From NCBI GenBank assembly GCA_013203245.1, contig JABMOR010000039.1, forward strand, positions 1-13,086: a DNA stretch of 13,086 nt, given 5' to 3'. The translations under genes were made by a program, and so were the position numbers. Source of the stretch: Candidatus Nitrosopumilus sp. GTDB taxonomy: Archaea; Thermoproteota; Nitrososphaeria; Nitrososphaerales; Nitrosopumilaceae. The notes beneath the pieces were generated by a model. The model did no database searches. It was not told where the DNA came from and worked only from the letters and a program-made list of their open reading frames with translations. Of the stretch, positions 1-5,839 are shown piece by piece (position 1 is the first letter of the stretch; each line of letters begins with the position of its first letter).

Positions 1-466
1 CTACAACTATTTGTTGAATTCCAAGTGTTTGTAATGCCAAGAGATGTTCTTTTGTTTGTGGCTTGGGAACTTTTTCGTTTGCTGCAACCAAAAGCATTGC
101 ACCATCCATCAATGCAGAACCTGAAAGCATGTTGGCCATCAGACTTTCGTGTCCAGGACTGTCTACAAAACTAACAACTCGAGACAGTTCACTTTCTTTT
201 CCACAATTGTTGCATTTCGGGGTTGTAGAATATCCTAAGGGTTCTTCACATTTCTTGCATTTGTAAAATGCAGCATCGGAATAACCAACACGAATTGTAA
301 TTCCACGTTTAAGCTCTTGGCTGTGTACGCTTGTCCACGAACCAGATAAAGCTTGAATCAGGGTAGTTTTTCCATGATCTACGTGACCTGCAGTACCAAT
401 GTTAACACATGGCTGATAGCCATATTTTTTGATGTACCAGTCAGGAAGGGTTTCTCTCCAATGCAT
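1..466 (-). CDS. eif2g: Translation initiation factor 2 subunit gamma (aIF2-gamma), 5' part only
   Basis: This is the GTPase subunit of archaeal initiation factor 2, which carries initiator Met-tRNA to the small ribosomal subunit in the cytoplasm. The first 155 residues are visible and the gene runs off the window start; the family is usually a little over 400 residues. Seen: P-loop GHVDHGKT at residues 27-34, the switch threonine in RGITI near residue 57, G3 motif DSPGH at 102-106, and the family's zinc knuckle C70-x2-C73 and C85-x2-C88 between switch I and G3. The ANEKVPKPQT stretch near residue 130 is also typical. The ATG at 466 is the only ATG/GTG/TTG start in the open stretch before the P-loop, which lies at the usual distance. 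It follows rps6e by 31 bases on the same strand, so the two are probably co-transcribed. No Shine-Dalgarno site is visible. Confidence 0.95.
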   Translation of the reverse strand, partial: MHWRETLPDWYIKKYGYQPCVNIGTAGHVDHGKTTLIQALSGSWTSVHSQELKRGITIRVGYSDAAFYKCKKCEEPLGYSTTPKCNNCGKESELSRVVSFVDSPGHESLMANMLSGSALMDGAMLLVAANEKVPKPQTKEHLLALQTLGIQQIVV

Positions 467-497
467 GTGTAAAAAAGTAGAATCGGTATATGTTAAG

Positions 498-899
498 TTA
501 TTCTTTTTTATCTTTAGTTTTTTCTTCTGTTGCTTCTTCTACAGGAGCTTCAACTGGCAATTCTCCATCAAATTTACAATTTACTTGATAGATTTCTTCT
601 GATACTAGATTCCCTCTCATTAATTTTCTTTTTCGTATTCCATGTTCTGTATCTTGTAAACCAACACCTTTAACAAGTAAAACTCTTTTTCTTGCTCCAC
701 CATGAAGATCACTTCTCATTGGAACTCCAGATTTGTCACTGCCTCCAGTAAGTCTTAATTTTCCAGTTAATCCTACAATGGATGCATCAGTTTCATTTCC
801 TAACTGTAATCCCAATAATTGATTAGCGTCATTATCCTTGAGTTCTTTTGAAAGTGATTTTCCTTTAATGTCAGAAATTGTAAGTTTGAAGTTTGCCAA
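498..899 (-). CDS. rps6e: Ribosomal protein S6e
   Basis: Small-subunit ribosomal protein of the archaeal/eukaryotic S6e family, 133 residues, the usual archaeal length. The family core is clear: a beta-rich N-terminus opening MANFKLTISD, then the conserved GGSDKSGVPMR segment at residues 52-62, the basic GGARKRVLL stretch at 67-75, and GIRKRKLMRG at 87-96. The C-terminus is a charged Glu/Lys tail. The start is TTG at 899: a TAA codon lies directly upstream in frame, and the family's normal N-terminus begins exactly there, so no longer protein is possible. It is the first gene of a probable rps6e-eif2g operon. Two AT-rich elements on this strand, at about 924-931 and 941-953, could be its box A. 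The first would make the mRNA leaderless; the second would give a leader of about 20 bases. Confidence 0.95.
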   Translation of the reverse strand: MANFKLTISDIKGKSLSKELKDNDANQLLGLQLGNETDASIVGLTGKLRLTGGSDKSGVPMRSDLHGGARKRVLLVKGVGLQDTEHGIRKRKLMRGNLVSEEIYQVNCKFDGELPVEAPVEEATEEKTKDKKE

Positions 900-940
900 T
901 TATTCCAAAAAAAAGTTGAACGACTAATTAACCTTTGGAC

Positions 941-953
941 ATTATTTTTAAAT
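941..953. promoter_or_regulatory. Candidate box A (TATA) between two divergent genes
   Basis: An AT-only stretch that reads as a TATA-like element on either strand. On the plus strand its centre is about 26 bases before the ATG at 974, the spacing expected for a leaderless archaeal mRNA. On the minus strand it would start transcription about 20 bases before the rps6e TTG. A second, weaker AT element at 924-931 is an alternative minus-strand box A. Assigned from spacing and composition only. Confidence 0.45.
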
Positions 954-973
954 CAAGATTGACAATGATAGGC

Positions 974-1096
974 ATGACAGAAGAGATCAGATGTCCAAGA
1001 TGTGATAATAAAATGGTGGACATGCAAGCATGCCATATGTTTTGTCCAAATTGTGGGGCTCATTTAGATTGCTCAGATAAAGGAAATTATTGGTAA
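974..1096 (+). CDS. Very small zinc-ribbon protein (40 aa), function unknown
   Basis: A 40-residue open frame with two zinc-knuckle halves: C7-x2-C10 (CPRC) and C24-x2-C27 (CPNCG). Additional potential ligands are C20, H21, H30 and C33. Nearly the whole protein is one zinc ribbon ending in an aromatic tail (NYW), and no other domain could fit. An in-frame ATG at 965 would add three residues (MIG). I prefer 974 because the AT-rich box at 941-953 is centred about 26 bases upstream of it, whereas 965 would be too close. The high density of CxxC pairs in a short frame argues for a real gene. Its stop codon abuts the stop codon of the convergent gene at 1097. Possible roles include a nucleic-acid-binding or ribosome/RNA-polymerase-associated ribbon, but nothing seen decides this. 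Confidence 0.75.
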   Translation: MTEEIRCPRCDNKMVDMQACHMFCPNCGAHLDCSDKGNYW

Positions 1097-1270
1097 TTAA
1101 ATTCCAGGTCTATCTGGAATATATTCAGACGACATATTGATTGCTTGATCTTTCATAATTTCAAGATAGGTTTCATAATCTGCTTCAAAATTGCAATGAG
1201 GGCATTTCACATTAGTGATATCATCATCTAATATTGCAACTTTTTCACATTCAGGACATCTTGCATCCAT
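1097..1270 (-). CDS. Small four-cysteine zinc-ribbon protein (57 aa), function unknown
   Basis: A 57-residue protein with C5-x2-C8 (CPEC) and C23-x2-C26 (CPHC), a classic single zinc ribbon, followed by a short acidic helix-like tail ending EYIPDRPGI. The frame can be extended to an ATG at 1285 (62 residues). I choose the ATG at 1270 because the AT-rich element at 1291-1298 then lies about 25 bases upstream, which is right for a leaderless start; from 1285 it would be only about 10 bases away. The CPEC motif also sits near the N-terminus, as is common in such ribbons. It is convergent and gapless with the preceding small zinc-ribbon gene and divergent from tRNA-Gly. The function is not recognisable. 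Confidence 0.8.
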   Translation of the reverse strand: MDARCPECEKVAILDDDITNVKCPHCNFEADYETYLEIMKDQAINMSSEYIPDRPGI

Positions 1271-1285
1271 GTTTTGAATTATCAA

Positions 1286-1299
1286 TTAAGATATTTAAT
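1286..1299. promoter_or_regulatory. Candidate shared box A for tRNA-Gly (+) and the 57-aa zinc-ribbon gene (-)
   Basis: The AT-rich core ATATTTAA at 1291-1298 is close to symmetric. On the plus strand its centre is about 28 bases before the mature tRNA 5' end at 1323. On the minus strand it is about 25 bases before the ATG at 1270. The gap between the two genes is only 52 bases and contains no other convincing TATA element, so one element probably serves both directions. Inferred from spacing. Confidence 0.5.
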
Positions 1300-1322
1300 C
1301 ATAGTTGATGAAATTGCTCTAG

Positions 1323-1396
1323 GCGGAGTTAGTTTAGTCTGGTATGACGTCAGCTTCCCAAGCTGAAGGCCGCGGGTTCAAATCCCGCACTCCGCA
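1323..1396 (+). tRNA. tRNA-Gly (anticodon CCC)
   Basis: A complete 74-base cloverleaf. The acceptor stem GCGGAGT pairs with ACTCCGC (1323-1329 with 1389-1395), with discriminator A at 1396. The anticodon stem TCAGC/GCTGA encloses loop TTCCCAA, placing anticodon CCC at 1357-1359, which reads GGG. The T stem GCGGG/CCCGC encloses TTCAAAT at 1377-1383. The D arm is short (GTT/GAC) and carries GG at 1341-1342. There is no intron at the usual anticodon-loop site, and the 3' CCA is not encoded, so it must be added after transcription. The 3' end touches the stop codon of the convergent gene with no spacer. Confidence 0.97.
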
Positions 1397-2356
1397 TTAT
1401 AATTCTCTAATTGCCTGCTCTATAATTCCTCTATCAGGAGCTCTGGGATAATATTTCAAATAACTTTTAAGATCATCTTTTGCTCCAGAATTATTATTTT
1501 GTTTTTCTCTAATATATGCACGATTTTTGTAAATTTTTGCAGATCTTTTTGAATTAATCTCAATGGCCTTAGTGTAATAATTTTCTGCTTTTTCAAATTG
1601 ATTTGTTTTAAGATAAAAATTTCCTAGGCCATTATAAGCCAGATATGATCTATTATTGATTTGTAAACATCTTTCATAATATTTTACACAGTCAGGAGAA
1701 TTTTGAGCATTAAGTATTGCACCAAATAGATTCAGAGCTGTTGAGTTATCTCCATCAAGTTCTATAGCTTGTTTTAGTGATTCAAGTGCCTCAGAGGTAT
1801 TTTTTAAAATATTATGTTTTTCAGAGATAAGACATAATCTATTTGGTTTGTTACTAGAGTCATTTTCGAGGTTTATAGATGATAAAATATCTGAAGGAGC
1901 TAAAACGATTAGTAATTTTCCTTCTTCAGACCATTCTTTCTCAAAAATATCTTGAGGAATTGCGCCTTCTTGCTGTTCTCCATCTTGATTGCCTTTTTGA
2001 ATATAATGTAAAATTGTTTTTTCTTGTTGATCATAACCAGTAATTACAGATGCATGTTGTGTAATTTCAGGAATCCCTGGAAGGATAACGATTGGTGGAA
2101 TTCCTAAATCAATAATTTTTTTTAATTCATTTAAAGATGAATGAACTATTTTGCATGTTAAACCATGTCTTTCTGCAGTTTCTATTCCTTCAATTAGAAT
2201 ACTACCATCAAATCCAGAATATTTTTTTGCAGATTCTATGGCTTCTGCCATAGGTAAATCAATATTCCAATATTTTGATACTACATTAATTGGTAAAGGA
2301 AGACAAATATTTTCATCTTCTACAAGAGGTAAAAGTAATTCATGGTTTTCTTCCAT
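1397..2356 (-). CDS. C39-peptidase-like domain fused to TPR repeats
   Basis: A 319-residue protein. Residues about 15-155 resemble the papain-like C39 peptidase fold. C18 (ICLPLP) aligns with the catalytic cysteine of the usual DCGPA motif, GFDGSILIEGIETAERHGL (48-66) matches the family's central part, and H101 in HASVITGYD aligns with the catalytic histidine. The Gly of the active-site motif is missing, and the Asp-Pro expected about 17 residues after the histidine is replaced by HYIQ, so activity is uncertain. Residues about 187-306 form roughly three to four TPR units (for example AYNGLGNFYLKTNQFEKAENYYTKAI). The order C39-like domain then TPRs resembles bacterial PA2778-type cysteine peptidases, but no signal peptide or membrane segment is present, which suggests a cytosolic protein. 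It lies 34 bases after the amidotransferase gene and has its own candidate box A. Confidence 0.8.
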   Translation of the reverse strand: MEENHELLLPLVEDENICLPLPINVVSKYWNIDLPMAEAIESAKKYSGFDGSILIEGIETAERHGLTCKIVHSSLNELKKIIDLGIPPIVILPGIPEITQHASVITGYDQQEKTILHYIQKGNQDGEQQEGAIPQDIFEKEWSEEGKLLIVLAPSDILSSINLENDSSNKPNRLCLISEKHNILKNTSEALESLKQAIELDGDNSTALNLFGAILNAQNSPDCVKYYERCLQINNRSYLAYNGLGNFYLKTNQFEKAENYYTKAIEINSKRSAKIYKNRAYIREKQNNNSGAKDDLKSYLKYYPRAPDRGIIEQAIREL

Positions 2357-2377
2357 AAAATTAAGAAATTTTGAGAG

Positions 2378-2388
2378 TTATTAAAATC
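2378..2388 (-). promoter_or_regulatory. Candidate box A for the C39/TPR gene
   Basis: On the minus strand this reads GATTTTAATAA, centred about 27 bases before the ATG at 2356. It would allow a leaderless transcript independent of the upstream amidotransferase gene. Spacing-based inference only. Confidence 0.4.
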
Positions 2389-2390
2389 AA

Positions 2391-2933
2391 TCAAAGAGAG
2401 CAAAATTTTTCAATTAAATCATTACCATCTTGACTCATTTCTGGATGAAATTGAGTTCCAAAAATTGGTTTTTTTTCATATTGAATAATTTCATTTTTAC
2501 AATTTTTTGATTCAGCAAGAGTAATTAAAACACTAGGTAATTTAGATATCTCATAGCTATGACTTTCAAATACTTGTAAAGAATCACTGCATATTGGAGT
2601 ATTTTTTAAAGTTTGAATTGATTCAATTCCTTTGTGAAAATGAAGAGTTTTTTTAATTGTTCCACCCAAAGTAAGTGCTAAAATTTCTGCACCGTAACAA
2701 ATTCCAAGTAATTTATTATCATTTTTAATACAATGTCGTATAATTTTGGAATTAATTTCATTAATCTTTTTTTCATTTTTTCTCCTTCCAGAAAGTATGA
2801 AAGAATCATAATTTGAAAGTGAATCCAAGTTTAAAAGTTGTGGAGATTGTTTCTCAAATGCAATACTTTTGTCACTTAAAAAATCAGTTAACTGTTTTGT
2901 ATAGAGAGAGCCATTATCAACAACAAGAAGCAA
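2391..2933 (-). CDS. Stand-alone class I glutamine amidotransferase (GuaA-subunit-like, divergent)
   Basis: A 180-residue class I amidotransferase domain, which releases ammonia from glutamine for a partner enzyme. Seen: N-terminal strand LLVVDNGSLYTKQL, nucleophile motif GICYGAEILA with C79, and QFHPEMS near the C-terminus supplying H163 and E165, so Cys-His-Glu is complete. Length and layout resemble archaeal GMP synthase subunit A, but the oxyanion-strand motif SGGP is SGRR (48-51) and most family-specific residues are changed, so I do not assign guaA. No synthetase domain is adjacent. The start is TTG at 2933: it is the only start codon near the N-terminus, and the codon just before it is the TAG stop of the UPF0182 gene in the same frame (TAGTTG). 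Translation probably depends on reinitiation after UPF0182. Confidence 0.82.
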   Translation of the reverse strand: MLLVVDNGSLYTKQLTDFLSDKSIAFEKQSPQLLNLDSLSNYDSFILSGRRKNEKKINEINSKIIRHCIKNDNKLLGICYGAEILALTLGGTIKKTLHFHKGIESIQTLKNTPICSDSLQVFESHSYEISKLPSVLITLAESKNCKNEIIQYEKKPIFGTQFHPEMSQDGNDLIEKFCSL

Positions 2934-5792
2934 CTAGTTGCCTACCTCAATTGAGACATAATGTATCTCAGGAAGTCCATCTTTTACAAATACAGTTCCA
3001 ATGTTAAGATTGGTATCTTCTTGCCACATGAATACTCTGTCACTACGTGGTTTTACAAAGTCATCAATGAATTCAGATAAGAATTTTTCAGCATCTGCAC
3101 GATCACTTTCAGTAAAGAAGAAGAGTTCTCCTTCATTAAATGACAGTGGGATCTGAATAGATGTAGGTTCAGAAACAGAAATTCCATTTGTTTCAAATAA
3201 TGATTTTATGATATCAATTCTATCATTTCTAACTAATTCAACATAATCATCATCAGCAGTAGTTGTAGTTGAGGCTACTCCGGAAACTTTCTTCAAGTAT
3301 GCTTCAAATGCTTCTTCTTGGGTTTGACCTAATCCAACGAAATATTCTCCGTTAAATGCAGCACCCACTGCTGCGATAGTTCCTAGTTGAGCAACTACTC
3401 CACCAGCTCCTGCAGTATATACAGGAATAAAGTAAACATCATGATCACCTACACGATACAAAATATTATCACCGATTCTTGGATTTCTCAATAGAGTCTT
3501 TAGTTGAGCAAATTCTGGATCTCTATCAAGTGCTTCTCTAACTGCTGTAGGACCAATTAATTTAGTATCAGAGTCTAATGGAACTTCATAAAATTGCAAG
3601 TCTCCTAATCTAGCAAGATCATTTTCTACTACCATGTATCCTGCAAGATTTCTGCCCTGAGATCCTCTTAATTCCAATGAAAGTAATCCTATGAATTCTG
3701 TTTGTTTGAATCCAGGTGGTTTTGCTTCAACATAGTATGTGTCAAGACCACGTGGAATTTCATAAAACTCGTTGGCTTGAATGAATGTCTCAACATTAGT
3801 TACATGGTAGATATTATACATCTCTGTTTTCCAGTTGAATAATTCAACAGGATAACGTATCTGTTCTTCTAACCATGCAGGTATTGGTTGGAATTGTTCT
3901 TTATACTGACTAGCAAACATTTCAGTGAAGAAATCATCTCCAGTTTTTAGTAATTGGATATCACCATTGTAAGCATCAACAAGGGCATAACCTACTAAAC
4001 GCAAGTATGGATTTCCAACAGACCAAGGAACATCTCCTGTATCAAATCCAATAATCAATGGAATTAACCAATAGGAATTTTCTCCATCAGTAACAGGGAG
4101 TGAATCTAATTCTTTTCCAAATAAATCATAGAGAAAATAAGGATACAAAATTTCCATTCTATCATGCACATCTTTGTATCTCATAATGTGTACTGATTCA
4201 CCTGGAAATGACAGCAAAAAGTTTGGCTCAAATATCCAACTCAAAGGTGGTGAAACATCCAATCCACCCAAACCTGAATAAGATACTCCTCCAAGTTCGG
4301 CACTGTTTTGATCATCCCTTGAATTAGGATAACCAGACCAGGTTTGCTCAAATAGTCCTCCTTCACCATAGTAGATTTCTCTTTGTTTGAAAAATTCACC
4401 GCTGTCAACAATCTGTCCATCAGTTGCTTCTAAAGTAAGAAATCCGTTAGGTGCGTGAGTGTAAACAAGATGTTCGTTATACCATGTGTTTTCAAGGCTA
4501 ACAGATGTAGGCAAAATTGGCTTCATTGAAGCAGTCCAGTATAATGTATTGTTAAAGCGAAGAATATCATTATCTTCAAAGTCAACATATGGAATCAAAC
4601 CTATTTCAGGCTTTAGTTTGGCAAAAGCTGCCTCCCAATCCCATACTCGAATTACATCAAGAACATCACTATTTTGCTTTACATAATTTTTAATGTTATT
4701 TGCAGAAACAGATGTCAGTTGGACATCATGAATATTTTCTTGTACATCATTTAATTCTCCAAGATAACGATTTACTCCAATTTGTTGAGCAGTGTATGGT
4801 CCTAAAAATTCAATTTTCTTTGCATCAGCAATACTGTTGTTGACTGAAACAACACCTGCAACAATAATTGCAATTGCAATAATTGTTAAAAATCTAACGT
4901 ATACATCTCTCTTAAACATATGAGTGAGAACACGTGCTCTAATTCTATCAACTACTGAAAATGCAATTAAAGCAAAACCGATTACAAGAGTACCACCAAT
5001 TACATATCGTGTGTTGTAATCAATTTGATCTGTGAAAAATAGATTAAAGCCTGCCCAAATTATACCGATACCAATTATTCCTTCAATAGTTGAAACATAA
5101 TTTAGATATCGTGGTTTGCCTTCATTGGAATCTTTTAGAAAAGAAGTGATTACATTAATTATTCTATGAATTCCAACATACAAAACTAGACGAAGTCCTA
5201 TCGCTGCAAGTAATGGAGGAATCAATATTACTAAAGCAGGAATCATTGGAACTACATTTTCTGCTGCATAGTTTGGATTATTGTCAGGGGTTACAAAAGG
5301 CAAAGTAAACAATGATGGGATATTTTCTAGTCCCAAAGTATTTCCATCAATAAATGACATGGCTGCAAATCCAAACATAATATTTGCAAAGAAAGCTCCG
5401 AAAAGTAAGATCTTTGTAATTTGCCAGATCACAAATTGTGGTGATGATAATTTGTAATCTCTAAAACTTGTTAGTGCATTTGAGATAGGTTGTTGTCCTC
5501 CACTTCCTAAAAATCCAATTCCAGTACTAATGGCATACCAGAAAATTGAAGATCTTCCTACAATGTTAACTCTGATAAGGGCAATCGCAGATAAAATAAT
5601 TGTAGAAACAAGTGTGTAGTAGAGAGGCTTGGTAAATTGATCACCAAACTCGGTAAAATTCATTGATAAAATGACTGCTTGATTTCCCACCATAGCGAAA
5701 ATCGCAATTCCAATAATTGCAACAATGCCTAATCTGATGTATTTTCCAGCATCAGGAGGAGGAGTTTGCTTATCAGTAGAGGCGCTATACAA
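2934..5792 (-). CDS. UPF0182 family membrane protein
   Basis: A 952-residue protein of the UPF0182 family, whose biochemical role is unknown. The N-terminal third has about seven to eight hydrophobic segments, near residues 20-44, 56-75, 120-147, 181-206, 234-254, 264-283 and 299-317. The rest is a large domain predicted outside the membrane. Family landmarks include GPYTAQQIGVNRYLGEL (331-347), the RVWDWEA segment, NEHLVYTHAPNG, the LSFPGESVHIMRY region and IPAWLEEQIRYPVELF. A Thr-rich linker (STTTTADDDY) precedes the last roughly 100 residues. The start is TTG at 5792: an in-frame TAA lies four codons upstream, no ATG occurs until after the first hydrophobic segment has begun, and a box A lies about 27 bases upstream. 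The amidotransferase gene follows immediately in the same frame. A link to envelope processes is plausible but unproven. Confidence 0.88.
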   Translation of the reverse strand: MYSASTDKQTPPPDAGKYIRLGIVAIIGIAIFAMVGNQAVILSMNFTEFGDQFTKPLYYTLVSTIILSAIALIRVNIVGRSSIFWYAISTGIGFLGSGGQQPISNALTSFRDYKLSSPQFVIWQITKILLFGAFFANIMFGFAAMSFIDGNTLGLENIPSLFTLPFVTPDNNPNYAAENVVPMIPALVILIPPLLAAIGLRLVLYVGIHRIINVITSFLKDSNEGKPRYLNYVSTIEGIIGIGIIWAGFNLFFTDQIDYNTRYVIGGTLVIGFALIAFSVVDRIRARVLTHMFKRDVYVRFLTIIAIAIIVAGVVSVNNSIADAKKIEFLGPYTAQQIGVNRYLGELNDVQENIHDVQLTSVSANNIKNYVKQNSDVLDVIRVWDWEAAFAKLKPEIGLIPYVDFEDNDILRFNNTLYWTASMKPILPTSVSLENTWYNEHLVYTHAPNGFLTLEATDGQIVDSGEFFKQREIYYGEGGLFEQTWSGYPNSRDDQNSAELGGVSYSGLGGLDVSPPLSWIFEPNFLLSFPGESVHIMRYKDVHDRMEILYPYFLYDLFGKELDSLPVTDGENSYWLIPLIIGFDTGDVPWSVGNPYLRLVGYALVDAYNGDIQLLKTGDDFFTEMFASQYKEQFQPIPAWLEEQIRYPVELFNWKTEMYNIYHVTNVETFIQANEFYEIPRGLDTYYVEAKPPGFKQTEFIGLLSLELRGSQGRNLAGYMVVENDLARLGDLQFYEVPLDSDTKLIGPTAVREALDRDPEFAQLKTLLRNPRIGDNILYRVGDHDVYFIPVYTAGAGGVVAQLGTIAAVGAAFNGEYFVGLGQTQEEAFEAYLKKVSGVASTTTTADDDYVELVRNDRIDIIKSLFETNGISVSEPTSIQIPLSFNEGELFFFTESDRADAEKFLSEFIDDFVKPRSDRVFMWQEDTNLNIGTVFVKDGLPEIHYVSIEVGN

Positions 5793-5812
5793 AACTGAAT
5801 TTTCTTAAGATT

Positions 5813-5824
5813 TGGTAAATTAAT
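5813..5824 (-). promoter_or_regulatory. Candidate box A for the UPF0182 gene
   Basis: The minus strand reads ATTAATTTACCA, with the AT core centred about 27 bases upstream of the TTG at 5792. It lies in the 47-base gap after priS and supports both separate transcription and the choice of the TTG start. Spacing-based inference. Confidence 0.45.
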
Positions 5825-5839
5825 GTCTTACCAGCAAAA

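Noticed and set aside
1304..1366. C/D-box-like TGATGA and CTGA around the tRNA
   Set aside because: The CTGA is part of the tRNA anticodon stem and the first base of box C is wrong; no terminal stem or D'/C' boxes are seen.
2931..2936. TAG between UPF0182 and the amidotransferase read as a nonsense mutation breaking one fused gene
   Set aside because: Each side is a complete family-length protein, and the amidotransferase N-terminus starts just where the family does, so two genes are more likely; kept as a finding rather than a pseudogene.
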